Source: Algoriphagus vanfongensis DSM 17529
Lineage (GTDB): Bacteria; Bacteroidota; Bacteroidia; Cytophagales; Cyclobacteriaceae
NCBI RefSeq assembly: GCF_000429465.1
Contig: NZ_AUBX01000014.1
Location: 62,001 to 126,000, forward strand
DNA: 64,000 nt
Direction of reading: 5' to 3'
Shown: positions 18,174-29,000 of the stretch, one piece after another
How the letters are laid out: every line of letters starts with the position of its first letter
How positions within the stretch are numbered: the stretch's first letter is position 1
Notes under the pieces: model-generated
Database searches by the model: none
Told to the model about the DNA's origin: nothing
The model's input: only the letters and a program-made list of their open reading frames with translations
Position numbers and translations under genes: made by a program

Positions 18174-19249
18174 TCTGTTGTTTTAAACTTCAAATCCACA
18201 TGGCTCCTGAACTGCATGAGAAGCACAAACTGAACTCCCACAATCAAAGAACCAAGCAAAAGGTGAATCGGCTGTAGAAAAGCCGGTATTCCAAAATAAG
18301 ACAAGCCTATTCCAGAGGCAATTTCTATCAGTATCAACGCGATCAACACCTGTGACCAAAGGTTGATTTGTGATTTTCGCAGGCTATATCTAAATGCCCA
18401 CACGAAATACAAAACATGAACCCCAAGCAATACGAGAGAAAATGACCGATGAATCAGAAAACTCGTTCCAGTCTTTCCTATCCACTGATCTCTCAGCATA
18501 TTACCCATTGAAAATGCAATCTGATCTAACTCCTCCCTTACCTGAGTACCCAGTACTACTTGAATTAACATCAAAACTAACCCAAGGACTAAAACCCATC
18601 GCAGCTTGGAAGGAATGTGCGCTTGTTGAGCAGTATTTCCCAATAGATCTTGTGCTCTTTGTATAATATACAAGAGTAAGCCTACCTGTAGCAAAGCCAA
18701 CATCATATGGAATGTGATCATCCAGTGAAGCAGGTTAGTAGATACTACCAATGAACCTATCCATCCCTGAAAGATCACCAAGAACAGTGATGCTACAGAC
18801 CAAATAGGAATCCAAGGATCAATTTTCCATATAGGAAAAGATTTCCATACCGTCCAGATTATCAGCAATCCAATCGCAACCCCAGTCAACCGATTCAAAT
18901 ATTCAATCCAGGTTTTGACAGGATTAAATTCTTCTTCAATCAAAATTGACTTGTCATTGGCGATTTCATGAGCCACATTTTCAAATCCTAATTTTTCAAG
19001 TGTAGCTACAAACCGTTCGTTTTTAGCTAGTCTTTTTTGGAGGTAAATATCCTGATAATTTTCCGGCAGCTGACTCACATCAGTCGGAGGAATTACTGAC
19101 CCAAAACACTTGGGCCAATCAGGACATCCCATCCCTGATCCGGTACTGCGGACAATGCCTCCTACCAGAATCAGAAAATAAACAGCTATCACCGTGATTG
19201 TACTTACACGGCGAAAGCTGCGAATATTTTTATCAGTGTTCGGATTCAT
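18170..19249 (-). CDS. ctaA: Heme A synthase (COX15/CtaA family)
   Basis: 359 residues with eight membrane helices in two similar halves. GGIVRSTGSGMGCPDWPKCFG lies in the first helix-loop, and heme-ligand histidines lie in WMITFHMMLALLQ and LIHRSFSLVLLGVH. It oxidises heme O to heme A for the aa3 oxidase. The start lies inside the end of the subunit I gene (17-base overlap), so subunit I and its cofactor-making enzymes are translated in sequence. The region around 60-110 is longer than in the short form, as in COX15-type proteins. Confidence 0.93.
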   Translation of the reverse strand: MNPNTDKNIRSFRRVSTITVIAVYFLILVGGIVRSTGSGMGCPDWPKCFGSVIPPTDVSQLPENYQDIYLQKRLAKNERFVATLEKLGFENVAHEIANDKSILIEEEFNPVKTWIEYLNRLTGVAIGLLIIWTVWKSFPIWKIDPWIPIWSVASLFLVIFQGWIGSLVVSTNLLHWMITFHMMLALLQVGLLLYIIQRAQDLLGNTAQQAHIPSKLRWVLVLGLVLMLIQVVLGTQVREELDQIAFSMGNMLRDQWIGKTGTSFLIHRSFSLVLLGVHVLYFVWAFRYSLRKSQINLWSQVLIALILIEIASGIGLSYFGIPAFLQPIHLLLGSLIVGVQFVLLMQFRSHVDLKFKTTE

Positions 19250-21116
19250 TAGATGCCAGCACAGCCTCTTCCTCTTTCATGATCTCAATCTCCAATTTCA
19301 CCTGCTCTTGCTCATGTGGCAAGTTGGACTCAGGAGTGGCAGATAGAGGTACGGTCTGTGGAATGAAGTCTTCTTCAGCACCCGGCTTAGAGTAGTCATA
19401 AGGCCATCTGTAAACAGAAGGAATCTCTCCAGGCCAGTTGCCATGACCAGGGTGAATAGGTGCTGTCCACTCAAGCGTAGTAGATCTCCATGGATTCTGA
19501 GTTGCTTTTCTACCTCTGTACATGCTGTAGAAGAAGTTGAACAAGAAGATACCTTGCGCAGCAAAAGTGACAATTGCAGCAGCAGATACAAACATGTTCA
19601 AATCAGTGTACATATTGGAGAATTCGAAGTTGGTCCAAGAATAATATCTTCTAGGGAACCCAGCTATACCAATGTAATGCATCGGGAAGAACACCATGTA
19701 AACCCCTACAAATGTGATCCAGAAGTGAACATAACCCAAACGAGCATCCATCATTCTACCAAACATTTTAGGGAACCAGTGATACACACCAGCAAGCATT
19801 CCAAAGAAGGATGCAGATCCCATTACCAAGTGGAAGTGAGCTACTACAAAGTAGGTGTCGTGTAGCTGAATATCAATGGCTGAGTTTCCAAGGAAAATAC
19901 CTGTCAAACCACCAGAGATAAAGAAAGACACCAAACCAATTGAGAATAGCATCCCAGGAGTAAAGATCAAATTACCTCTCCAAAGAGTAGTCAGGTAATT
20001 GAACACCTTCACCGCGGATGGAATCGCAATGATCAAAGTCAAGAACATGAAGATCGATCCCAAGAAAGGATTCATACCTGACACAAACATGTGGTGAGCC
20101 CATACGATAAAGGAAAGAATGGTAATCCCCAACATCGAGATGATCATCGCCTTATATCCAAAGATTGGCTTTCTGGAATTCGTAGCAATTACTTCAGAAG
20201 TAATCCCCAACGCAGGTAAGAGTACGATATACACTTCTGGGTGACCCAAGAACCAGAACAAATGCTGATACAAGACTGGGCTACCGCCTGTATTTGGAAG
20301 AGCTTCACCAGAGATATAGATGTCTGATAGGTAGAAAGAAGTACCGAAACTTCTGTCAAATACAAGTAGCAAAGCTGCAGAGAACAATACTGGGAATGAA
20401 AGTAGACCGATCACAGCAGTCAAGAAGAATGCCCAGATAGTCAATGGAAGTCTAGAGAAAGACATCCCTTTCGTTCTCAAATTGATAATAGTCGTGATAT
20501 AGTTGATACCTCCAAGAAGAGAAGAAGCAATGAAAAAGGTCATCGCCACCAGCCACAGAGTCATCCCCAAACCGGATCCTGGAATCGCCTGCTCCAGTGC
20601 AGACAATGGCGGATATACTACCCAACCACCACCGGCAGGACCAGTTTTCAAGAACAAAGAGATAAACATGATCACACCAGAAATAAAGAATAACCAGTAG
20701 GATAGCATGTTCATAAAGCCGGAAGCCATATCTCTAGCACCGATTTGCAAAGGAATCAGGAAGTTTGAGAAAGTCCCGGATAGACCCGCTGTCAATACAA
20801 AGAATACCATGATGGTACCGTGCATTGTCACCAAAGCCAAATAGAATGTTTGATCTAGCTGACCTTCCTCAGTAATCCATCCCCCCAAAATAGGGCGAAG
20901 GAATTCCATATCCATATCTGGGAATCCCAGTTGAAGACGGAAAAGGATGGAAAGAAAACCACCGATGATAGCCCAGAAAATACCTGTCACCAAGTATTGC
21001 TTCCCGATCATCTTGTGATCGGTACTGAAAATGTATTTGGTTACAAAATTATCATGATGTTCATGATCGTGATGATCATGGGCCGAATCATGAGTTGCAA
21101 CTGACGCTGTAGCCAT
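19233..21116 (-). CDS. ctaD: Cytochrome c oxidase subunit I (A-type heme-copper oxidase)
   Basis: 627 residues, about 12 membrane helices. CuB and active-site residues are visible: GHPEVYIVLLPALG (His and cross-linking Tyr), WAHHMFVSG (two CuB His) and VVAHFHLVMGSA (heme a3 and heme a His). The Tyr in the GHPEVY helix marks an A-type oxidase. The N-terminus is His-rich (HDSAHDHHDHEHH). The C-terminal 100 residues form an acidic, Pro-rich extension. It works with the act complex encoded upstream as the terminal oxygen reductase. Confidence 0.97.
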   Translation of the reverse strand: MATASVATHDSAHDHHDHEHHDNFVTKYIFSTDHKMIGKQYLVTGIFWAIIGGFLSILFRLQLGFPDMDMEFLRPILGGWITEEGQLDQTFYLALVTMHGTIMVFFVLTAGLSGTFSNFLIPLQIGARDMASGFMNMLSYWLFFISGVIMFISLFLKTGPAGGGWVVYPPLSALEQAIPGSGLGMTLWLVAMTFFIASSLLGGINYITTIINLRTKGMSFSRLPLTIWAFFLTAVIGLLSFPVLFSAALLLVFDRSFGTSFYLSDIYISGEALPNTGGSPVLYQHLFWFLGHPEVYIVLLPALGITSEVIATNSRKPIFGYKAMIISMLGITILSFIVWAHHMFVSGMNPFLGSIFMFLTLIIAIPSAVKVFNYLTTLWRGNLIFTPGMLFSIGLVSFFISGGLTGIFLGNSAIDIQLHDTYFVVAHFHLVMGSASFFGMLAGVYHWFPKMFGRMMDARLGYVHFWITFVGVYMVFFPMHYIGIAGFPRRYYSWTNFEFSNMYTDLNMFVSAAAIVTFAAQGIFLFNFFYSMYRGRKATQNPWRSTTLEWTAPIHPGHGNWPGEIPSVYRWPYDYSKPGAEEDFIPQTVPLSATPESNLPHEQEQVKLEIEIMKEEEAVLASNESEH

Positions 21117-21142
21117 AGTTTATAATTTTGTGTATTTCTCTC

Positions 21143-22162
21143 TTATTGGATTTCTGCTAGTTCGGACATCTCAGTCTCCATTCCATTCGCCAAACTAGGG
21201 TCGTTTTGAAGGAATGTCTTCTGCTCTGCAAACCACTTCTGATACGCCTCAGGCTCTACTACCTCGATCACCTTTCTCATCCCGTTGTGACCACGGCCAC
21301 AAATTTCTGTACAGGCAATTTCATAGTTAAATTCAGGATTGCCAGTTTCTGCTCTCATTTCCTCGGTGGTCTTAGTAGCCACAAACCAGAATCGAGTCGG
21401 CATCCCTGGCACTGCATCCATTTTAAGTCTCATATGCGGAGCAAACACAGAGTGCAATACATCTCTTGCTCTGATTTTGAAAAGGACAGGCTCACCTTTT
21501 GGGATTACTACTACAGGCGAAAAGAAATCATCCACCGCATTTTTATCCTTGAAATTGACACCTGCAGAATTTTGTGCAGTGATCAATCTAAAGTCATGCT
21601 CACCCAACACATTGTCTTTTCCAGCGTATCGGATATCCCATGCAAACTGATAGCCCATCACCTCGATGACATGTGCATTTTCAGGTGCTGGAGCCGTGAT
21701 GTCTGACCAAGCCATCCATCCGGAAATCACCAAACCTGCCAAAACCACACCGGGTACTGCTGTCCAAATGATCTCCAATTTATTGTTGTCTGGATAGAAT
21801 GTCGCCTTTCTACTTTCTTTATACTGATACTTGTAAGGGAAAATGAAAAGCAAAATGTGAGTGATCAAGAACACCACTCCGGTGATCGCCATAGTGATCC
21901 AAAACAAGCGATCTGTCACCACTCCGTGCTCAGAAGCGATTGGCAATTGGTAGTTGTCAAATTCTTTGATAGAATACCAGAACATCAGAAGACCAGATCC
22001 TACCAAGAAAACAACAAACAAAATAGCATTGATTTTATTGCTCCCAGAAGCAATTTTCTTGTCGGAACCCTTGACAACAGATACAAGAGTCTGGATTCTG
22101 TACACCATCCAAATAATGGAAAGTAATAAAAGAACCCCAACAGCAATTAGAAATCCGTACAT
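21143..22162 (-). CDS. ctaC: Cytochrome c oxidase subunit II (CuA subunit, no heme c)
   Basis: 339 residues, with an N-terminal helix and two membrane helices, then a cupredoxin domain. The CuA ligands are HSVFAPHMR (His) and CTEICGRGHNGM (two Cys, Glu, His, Met). There is no CxxCH, so this is an aa3 rather than a caa3 oxidase; the electron donor must be another cytochrome c domain, such as ActE or the N-terminal domain of ActA. It lies between actF and subunit I with gaps of 22 and 26 bases. Confidence 0.95.
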   Translation of the reverse strand: MYGFLIAVGVLLLLSIIWMVYRIQTLVSVVKGSDKKIASGSNKINAILFVVFLVGSGLLMFWYSIKEFDNYQLPIASEHGVVTDRLFWITMAITGVVFLITHILLFIFPYKYQYKESRKATFYPDNNKLEIIWTAVPGVVLAGLVISGWMAWSDITAPAPENAHVIEVMGYQFAWDIRYAGKDNVLGEHDFRLITAQNSAGVNFKDKNAVDDFFSPVVVIPKGEPVLFKIRARDVLHSVFAPHMRLKMDAVPGMPTRFWFVATKTTEEMRAETGNPEFNYEIACTEICGRGHNGMRKVIEVVEPEAYQKWFAEQKTFLQNDPSLANGMETEMSELAEIQ

Positions 22163-22184
22163 AAGTATAAAATTTCGGCTTTAA

Positions 22185-23480
22185 TTAAATGTGATGATGA
22201 TAGCTTTCCTCCAGCATTGGATGGTTTTTCGGAACCAAATTACCTTTTGCCAATGAACTCAACACAACCAAAGCCATAGAAGAACCATAAACCAAAAGCA
22301 TCCCTACTTCCATCAAACCAAGACCACCATTGTGTCCTAAAGTACCTGGCTGAACCATCAAGAAGAAATCTACCCAGTGACCGACGATCAACAGCGTACA
22401 CACTACTTTCAAGAAGATTCCATGACGTTTAGCATCTCTGGTCATCAAGACTAAGAAAGGAAGAACAAAGTTCATCAGGATATTTACAAAGATAAATCCT
22501 CCATAGATATCGCTTTCCAATCTCTCAATGAAGTAGACTGTTTCTTCAGGAATGTTGGCGTAATAGATCAATAGGAATTGTGAAAACCATAGATAGGTCC
22601 AGAAGATAGAAAATCCGAATACGAATTTACCCAAATCGTGAATGTGATTTTCATTGACCATCTCTAAGTAGCCCTGTCCTCTGAGGAAGATAGTCAACAA
22701 GGTCATCGCTGAAAGACCAGCTACAAACCATGATGCAAATACGTACCATCCAAACAAGGTAGAGAACCAGTGTGTATCAATAGACATCACCCAATCCCAT
22801 GCAGAGATGGAGGAAGATACCGCAAAGAACACTAAGAAATAAGCAGACCAGCTTCTCATTTTGAACCAGTGAGAGTTACCTCCCAATTGATCTTCCTGTG
22901 CTGAGATTTTTTGGAATTTCTTAAAGAAGAAAACCCAAAATCCAAAGAAGATGATCATTCTGGCAATGTAGAAAATAGGGAAAGATCCCTTCTCCATAGG
23001 CCAGTAGAAGAACGCGCCCTTACCATCGATGATAGAATCATACTCTGGAGAAGACTTATCAAACAGGTAGCTATGAGTCCAGTGGAAGAGGTCATGATTA
23101 GCCACGAAGAAAGTGACAATCATCAAGACAAAAGCGATTGGCAGCCAGTTACCCAAAGAAAGCATCACTCTGGTGATCGGTGCAGACCAACCAGCTTGTG
23201 CAGCATATTGGATAGCAAAGAAAAAGACACCTACGATAGAGATTCCCGTGAAATACACGTTGTTGATCCACAAGTTGGCATACAATCTTTCATACCAATG
23301 AAAAGCATGACCTGCCGCTTCAGCACCTTCTTCATGGTGGCCTCCGCCAGTCATTGCCAAGATAATTCCAAGTACCAGAAGGGCAGCTCCGATTCCCAAT
23401 ACAGTCATGATAGCCTTCTTGGTGCCCGCGCGGAAATCAAATTTTTGATCCAAATTATAATGTTGTACGTCGTGAGCCAT
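22185..23480 (-). CDS. actF: Alternative complex III subunit ActF (NrfD-like membrane subunit)
   Basis: 431 residues, about ten membrane helices, an N-terminal HYNLDQKFDF segment and a C-terminal EESYHHHI. In alternative complex III, ActC and ActF are two related NrfD/PsrC-type subunits; only one is thought to bind quinol. Its position after the monoheme cytochrome (2-base gap) matches the actABCDEF order known in Rhodothermus and Flavobacterium. Confidence 0.92.
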   Translation of the reverse strand: MAHDVQHYNLDQKFDFRAGTKKAIMTVLGIGAALLVLGIILAMTGGGHHEEGAEAAGHAFHWYERLYANLWINNVYFTGISIVGVFFFAIQYAAQAGWSAPITRVMLSLGNWLPIAFVLMIVTFFVANHDLFHWTHSYLFDKSSPEYDSIIDGKGAFFYWPMEKGSFPIFYIARMIIFFGFWVFFFKKFQKISAQEDQLGGNSHWFKMRSWSAYFLVFFAVSSSISAWDWVMSIDTHWFSTLFGWYVFASWFVAGLSAMTLLTIFLRGQGYLEMVNENHIHDLGKFVFGFSIFWTYLWFSQFLLIYYANIPEETVYFIERLESDIYGGFIFVNILMNFVLPFLVLMTRDAKRHGIFLKVVCTLLIVGHWVDFFLMVQPGTLGHNGGLGLMEVGMLLVYGSSMALVVLSSLAKGNLVPKNHPMLEESYHHHI

Positions 23481-23482
23481 GA

Positions 23483-24109
23483 TTACTGCTTCTGAATTAC
23501 TTGTTTAACATAGTGAACGATCTTCCATCTTCTTTCAGGAGTGATCTGAGAACCGTGAGCTCCCATTCTACCTTTACCAGTAGTGATCACATGGAAAATA
23601 TGTCCTTCTGGCAAATTGATGTAAGCACCACCTTTAAGGTTGGCCACACCGCCTAGGATTTCTCCTACTTTCCCGTCACCTTCACCATTAGGACCATGGC
23701 AGGCTACGCAATATTGTTGGAACAAAACTTCGCCTTCTTTCAAAACCTCATCGTTCAGTTCGATAGGATTTTCGATCAAAGCAGCTTCTTCCAATTGGAA
23801 TTGCTTCAATCTATGAGGCAAATATCCATTTTTATTTCTAGGGACAGTTCCAGCCACAGGCTCTCTCATATTCATCCCGTTGGGATTGTATGGGTTACTG
23901 TTGAAAAACTCTCCTTTTTCATCTTCTCTGGTAGAAAGCCAAGAGCCTCTGGTATCATCAGTAATCTGAGTCAAAGGTTCATAAGCCACAGAGTGATACA
24001 TTTGAGGGGCATACTCCAAGCCTTGATTGTCTCCGTCTGCCTTACATCCGGCAAATAGAGCTCCAATGGCGGCAATCCCCAGGATACTTAGTGTGTTAGC
24101 AATCTTCAT
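23483..24109 (-). CDS. actE: Alternative complex III subunit ActE (monoheme cytochrome c lipoprotein)
   Basis: 208 residues from ATG 24109, with a lipoprotein signal peptide (LGIAAIGALFAGC, lipobox Cys near residue 20). One heme-binding motif CVACHG and a distal Met in GKGRMGAHG. The longer reading from 24157 would overlap actD and destroy the signal peptide, so it was not used. The tethered cytochrome is a candidate exit point for electrons to the oxidase CuA domain. Confidence 0.94.
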   Translation of the reverse strand: MKIANTLSILGIAAIGALFAGCKADGDNQGLEYAPQMYHSVAYEPLTQITDDTRGSWLSTREDEKGEFFNSNPYNPNGMNMREPVAGTVPRNKNGYLPHRLKQFQLEEAALIENPIELNDEVLKEGEVLFQQYCVACHGPNGEGDGKVGEILGGVANLKGGAYINLPEGHIFHVITTGKGRMGAHGSQITPERRWKIVHYVKQVIQKQ

Positions 24110-24119
24110 ATTCTCAGAA

Positions 24120-24653
24120 TTACTCTTCAAAACTTTTATTATTGATCTCAGTAGCACCAGAGGACTTCAGAATTTCTTTGATCTTTTCTATTTCCAAGGC
24201 ACCATTATTAGCAATGTCAATAGCCATAATATGCTTATCATCAGTGCTTCTCACATCAAAGATCCGAGGCTGAGCCCAAGGCTTCAGGTTGGAGCTGATC
24301 ATGAATACTCCGACCATCCCAAAAGCAGCCAATAGTACTGTCAATTCGAAAGTAACCGGAATAAAGTCCGGGAAAGCAGCGAAGTCTTTACCACCGATGA
24401 TCATCGGCCAGTCAAATCGCATCATGTAAAACTGCATTGTCAAAGCCAAGGTAGTACCCAGCATCCCAAAAAGGAAGGCTGCAATTGGCAAACGGCTTCT
24501 TTTGTAGCCAAGCACATGCTCTAATCCGTGAACGGGATATGGAGAATATACTTCGTGGATTTTGACCCCACTGGTTCTCACCTCTTTGACAGCATGGAGA
24601 AGGACATCCTCGTCCTCGTACACTCCAAGAATAAAATGTGTATCTCTTTCCAT
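24120..24653 (-). CDS. actD: Alternative complex III subunit ActD (DUF3341)
   Basis: 177 residues: an N-terminal cytoplasmic alpha-beta domain (FILGVYEDEDVLLHAVKEVR), two membrane helices (AAFLFGMLGTTLALTMQFYM and FELTVLLAAFGMVGVFMIS), and a C-terminal soluble tail. DUF3341 defines ActD. No cofactor motif. Gaps of 2 bases to actC and 10 to actE show one operon. Confidence 0.93.
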   Translation of the reverse strand: MERDTHFILGVYEDEDVLLHAVKEVRTSGVKIHEVYSPYPVHGLEHVLGYKRSRLPIAAFLFGMLGTTLALTMQFYMMRFDWPMIIGGKDFAAFPDFIPVTFELTVLLAAFGMVGVFMISSNLKPWAQPRIFDVRSTDDKHIMAIDIANNGALEIEKIKEILKSSGATEINNKSFEE

Positions 24654-24655
24654 GA

Positions 24656-26020
24656 TTATTTAGCCGGTTTATCAGATGAAGACTTCAAAACAGATTTCAC
24701 TTCCGCCATGTTGATTACCGGGAAGAACTTCGCGAATAGGAAGAAAAGGGTAAAGAACAATCCAAAGGTGAACAAGTAAACTCCCACGTCAGCCCAAGTC
24801 GGGTAGAACATCGCCCATGAAGAAGGCAAGAAGTCTCTATGAAGGGAGGTAACGATAATTACAAATCGTTCGAACCACATCCCGATGTTTACTACCAAGG
24901 ATAGAACAAAAGTAGCTACGATGGAGGTACGGATTTTTTTGAACCAGAATAACTGAGGAGAGATTACGTTACAAGTCATCATTGACCAGTAAGCCCACCA
25001 GTATGGTCCAGTTGCACGGTTGATGAAGGCGTATTGCTCTGCCTCTACCCCTGAGTACCATGCGATGAAAAATTCTGTGATATAAGCGATACCTACAATA
25101 GAACCTGTGATGATGATGACGATATTCATCAACTCAATGTGGCCCATCGTGATATAATCTTCCAGTTTGAATACCTTTCTGGTGATGATCATCAAGGTCA
25201 ATACCATGGCAAAACCGGAGAAGATCGCACCCGCCACAAAGTATGGAGGGAAGATCGTGGTATGCCATCCTGGGATCACGGAGGTAGCAAAGTCAAAGGA
25301 TACAATGGTGTGTACTGAAAGTACCAATGGAGTAGCTAAACCTGCAAGGATCAAGGATACGGCTTCGTATCTCATCCAAGTCTTGGCAGCACCATCCCAA
25401 CCAAATGAAAGCGCACCATAAATAGTTTTTCTCAAACCTGTAGCTCTGTCACGGATAGTAGCGAAATCTGGGATCAAACCGATATACCAGAACACCAATG
25501 AAACAGAGAAGTAAGTAGAGATCGCAAAAACGTCCCAAAGAAGCGGGGAGTTGAAGTTTACCCAAAGTGAGCCAAATGTGTTTGGCAAAGGAAGAGCCCA
25601 ATAAGCTCCCAACCAAGGGCGTCCCATGTGAAGTACCGGGAACATCGCCGCACAAATTACGGCGAAGATAGTCATCGCCTCAGCTGCTCTGTTGATAGAT
25701 GTTCTCCACTTTTGTCTGAACAAAAGCAATACTGCTGAGATCAAAGTACCAGCGTGACCGATACCTACCCACCACACGAAGTTGGTGATATCCCAGGCCC
25801 AGCCTACTGTTTTGTTCAAACCCCACATCCCGATGCCTTCCCAAACGGTGGCAGCAACGGCTATAAAGCCAATGGCCAAAGTACCAGCAGCAGTTAAAAA
25901 GGCGAGGAACCAAGCCAAAGTTGGTTTTCCTTCTACCTGACGAGCCACATCATGTGTCACATCATGGTAGGATTTGCCTCCGGTAACTAACGGCTCACGT
26001 ACGGATGAAGTAACCTGCAT
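24656..26020 (-). CDS. actC: Alternative complex III subunit ActC (NrfD/PsrC-like quinol-binding subunit)
   Basis: 454 residues, ten membrane helices. NrfD-type motifs include [18 protein letters not shown], and conserved polar residues lie in the helix near [15 protein letters not shown]. It is the likely menaquinol-oxidising membrane subunit, passing electrons to the iron-sulfur clusters of ActB. A gap of 17 bases follows actB. Confidence 0.95.
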   Translation of the reverse strand: MQVTSSVREPLVTGGKSYHDVTHDVARQVEGKPTLAWFLAFLTAAGTLAIGFIAVAATVWEGIGMWGLNKTVGWAWDITNFVWWVGIGHAGTLISAVLLLFRQKWRTSINRAAEAMTIFAVICAAMFPVLHMGRPWLGAYWALPLPNTFGSLWVNFNSPLLWDVFAISTYFSVSLVFWYIGLIPDFATIRDRATGLRKTIYGALSFGWDGAAKTWMRYEAVSLILAGLATPLVLSVHTIVSFDFATSVIPGWHTTIFPPYFVAGAIFSGFAMVLTLMIITRKVFKLEDYITMGHIELMNIVIIITGSIVGIAYITEFFIAWYSGVEAEQYAFINRATGPYWWAYWSMMTCNVISPQLFWFKKIRTSIVATFVLSLVVNIGMWFERFVIIVTSLHRDFLPSSWAMFYPTWADVGVYLFTFGLFFTLFFLFAKFFPVINMAEVKSVLKSSSDKPAK

Positions 26021-26037
26021 AGTTTATAAAATTATGA

Positions 26038-29000
26038 TTACGCTTCGTTTTTGTCTTTATTTCTGATTTTGGTAAAGTACCAAACGTTTGGACTCACGTT
26101 GATCTCTTCCAATACGTGGTATGCTCTTTCTTCACCCACTTCCTTCATTGCTGAATCAGTTTCTTCGATTTTCAACAATTTGGAGATTCTGCTTTCAGGA
26201 TCATTCAAATCACCGAATACCAAACCACCACCTGGACATGCTTCCGCACAAGCTACATTGATGTCTCCATCTTGTACTTTACGTTTCTCACGCTTGGCAT
26301 CCAACTTACCAGCTTGGATTCTCTGCACACACATGGAGCATTTTTCCATCACACCTCTGGCACGTACAGTCACGTCTGGATTCAAGACCATTTTACCCAA
26401 ATCATCATTCTGGGCCATGTTGGCTACAGCGAAGTCTTTGTTGTCATGGTATTTGAACCAGTTGAATCGACGTACTTTATAAGGACAGTTGTTGGCACAA
26501 TAACGAGTACCGATACATCTGTTGTAAGTCATTTGGTTGAGACCCTCTGTAGAGTGGGTAGTCGCAGCTACTGGACATACAGTCTCACAAGGAGCGTTGT
26601 TACAGTGCTGACACATCATCGGCTGGAATGTCACTTCTGGATTTTCAGCGGCTTTTTCCATTCCTTCCAAATCATCTGCAGGAGCATCAGAAGAATAATA
26701 GCGGTCAATTCTGATCCAAGCCATTTCTCTTCTATTCAATACTTCTTGCTTACCGACTACAGCGACGTTGTTTTCCACTTGACATGCGATGGTACAAGCA
26801 CCACAACCCGTACAAGAAGACATATCAATTGCCAATCCCCAGTGATGCTGGCTATACTTATGCCCTGACCAAAGTGAGATTTTAGATGGTTTCACAAACT
26901 CACCATCTTTATAGATTTCTGGTTTATATCTACCAGCAGAAGGATCTTCTTTGTATTCAGCAAGAGTAGTCTCCTGGATGACGTTTTCACGTCCCATGAA
27001 AGTCTGATGGGTCTGAGTACGGGCGATTTTATAAGAATCTCCTGTCACAGCTACTTCTACACCAGCAGTGATATCTGTCTGTACATATCCTTTGGACACA
27101 TCCAAAAGATCAAATGCATTCACACCTACTCCATTTCCAGCTCTACCGGCTTTGGTACGACCGTAACCAATAGCCAAACCGAAAGTACCATATGCCTGAC
27201 CCGGCTGGATCATGATCGGCACAATGATGGATTTGCCATTGACAGTCACTTGAGCTTTCTGAGTGTTTTCTTCAAACATGGTCACACCGTTTTCGGTAGC
27301 CCATTTTTGAGAAACAGTCAGGTAATTGTCCCAAGTAGCTTTGGTGATAGGATCGGACATTTCCTGTAGCCATGGGTTATTGGCAAATGTACCGTCCCCC
27401 ATACCTACTTTGCTATAAATGACTAGTTCGCTACCTGCATTGTCTGCCGAATAACTCTTGGCAACTGCAGCTGCGGCAGAAGATGAATCAGCAATAGCAG
27501 CAAGGGCCACAGGCTCAGAAGCTGTACCTGCTACACCATTATAAAGTGATCTATCCCAGAATTCCTGGAATTCTCCACCAGTCTCAGTCTGGGTGAACAG
27601 TCCAGCTTCCCAGTTTTGACGAAGGAAGTCATAGTAATTGACTGAAGAACCAGCCCAAGCAAGGAAAGAGTCCTGCGCTTGACGGGTATTAAACAATGGA
27701 GAAATAGTCGGCTGAGCGAGAGAGAATTGACCTCTTTTTGGTTCGAAATCATTCCAAGATTCCAAGAAATGGTGATCCGGTGCGACTACTTGTACCAAAG
27801 ATGAAGTTTCATCCAACGTACCGTTTGTAGCTATACTTACTTTCGCTTTGGCTATGCCTTCTGCGATTTCAGCTCCTCTTGGATGATCATATACCGGGTT
27901 ACAGTTATAGAAGATAACCGCTCCGACCTGTCCACCTTTCAATTCATTGACGAACTGGGACATTCTCGCATCATCTCCTTTTCTGAAATTCACCGGATTG
28001 GAGAAATCCACTGTAGAACCATTGGCTCCAAGGAGATCATTGATGGCATTGATGACGATCTGTACATTTGGGTCGTTGGAGCCAGACACAACAAGTCCTG
28101 TTCCTTTTGCTGCCCAAAGGTCATTTGCAGCCTTATCCAAGTGAGCGATTTCTACTGCCTGAGCAGAGACGGTAGCAGCACCTGCTTTTTTAGCCAATGC
28201 GTTGTACAACGCCAAAACTGCCAATCCGCTTTGAGAAGCTTTGATCGGAGTTCTATAATCTGCATTAGCACCGGCTAGGGAAAGATTGGATTCGAATTGG
28301 TAGTGACGAGACATCACAGGATTCTCTTTTGTCACTTTTCTATTGGCAGTGTAGCCTTCAGAATATTCAGTAGGGGAAATCCAAGTACCCAAGAAATCAG
28401 CTCCAAAGGAGACGATTACTTTTGCTTTGTCAAATCTATAATCAGGGATCATGGCCTGACCATAGCTTGTCTCTGCTGCTTTGAGGATACCATAGTTGGA
28501 TCTAGGATCATAGGTGATCACCTCGACATTACCAAAGGCAAGGTTCAACTCCTCGATTGCTTTCTCAGTAGATGGAGAATACAAGGAATTGGTCACCACT
28601 TTGATAGCGCCTGCAGAGGCCAACTTGGATTTTACTTCTGCATCCACTGATTTCCAGTCAGCATCAGATCCAGCGATCTTTGGCCCTGTCAATCGTTGTT
28701 TGTCATAAAGGGAAAGTACAGATGCCTGCATGATGGCGCTGCTTCCTCCTTTATTAATAGGACTAAGTGTATTTCCGTCAATTTTGATCGGACGACCTTC
28801 TCTGGTTTTCACCACGATAGAGCCATATTCACCGCCTACAGCAAAAGTAGATGCGTAATAATTAGGAATAGAAGGGTTGATATCTACTGGCTTATTCACA
28901 TAAGGAATGGCCTTTCTTACAGGAGCTTCACAAGCTGCCAAAGAAGCTGCTGCCAAGCTGAATCCCATCACTTTAAGAAAATCCCTTCTGGACGCACTGC

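Noticed and set aside
21143..22162. caa3-type oxidase (heme c in subunit II)
   Set aside because: Subunit II has CuA ligands but no CxxCH motif, so it is aa3 type.
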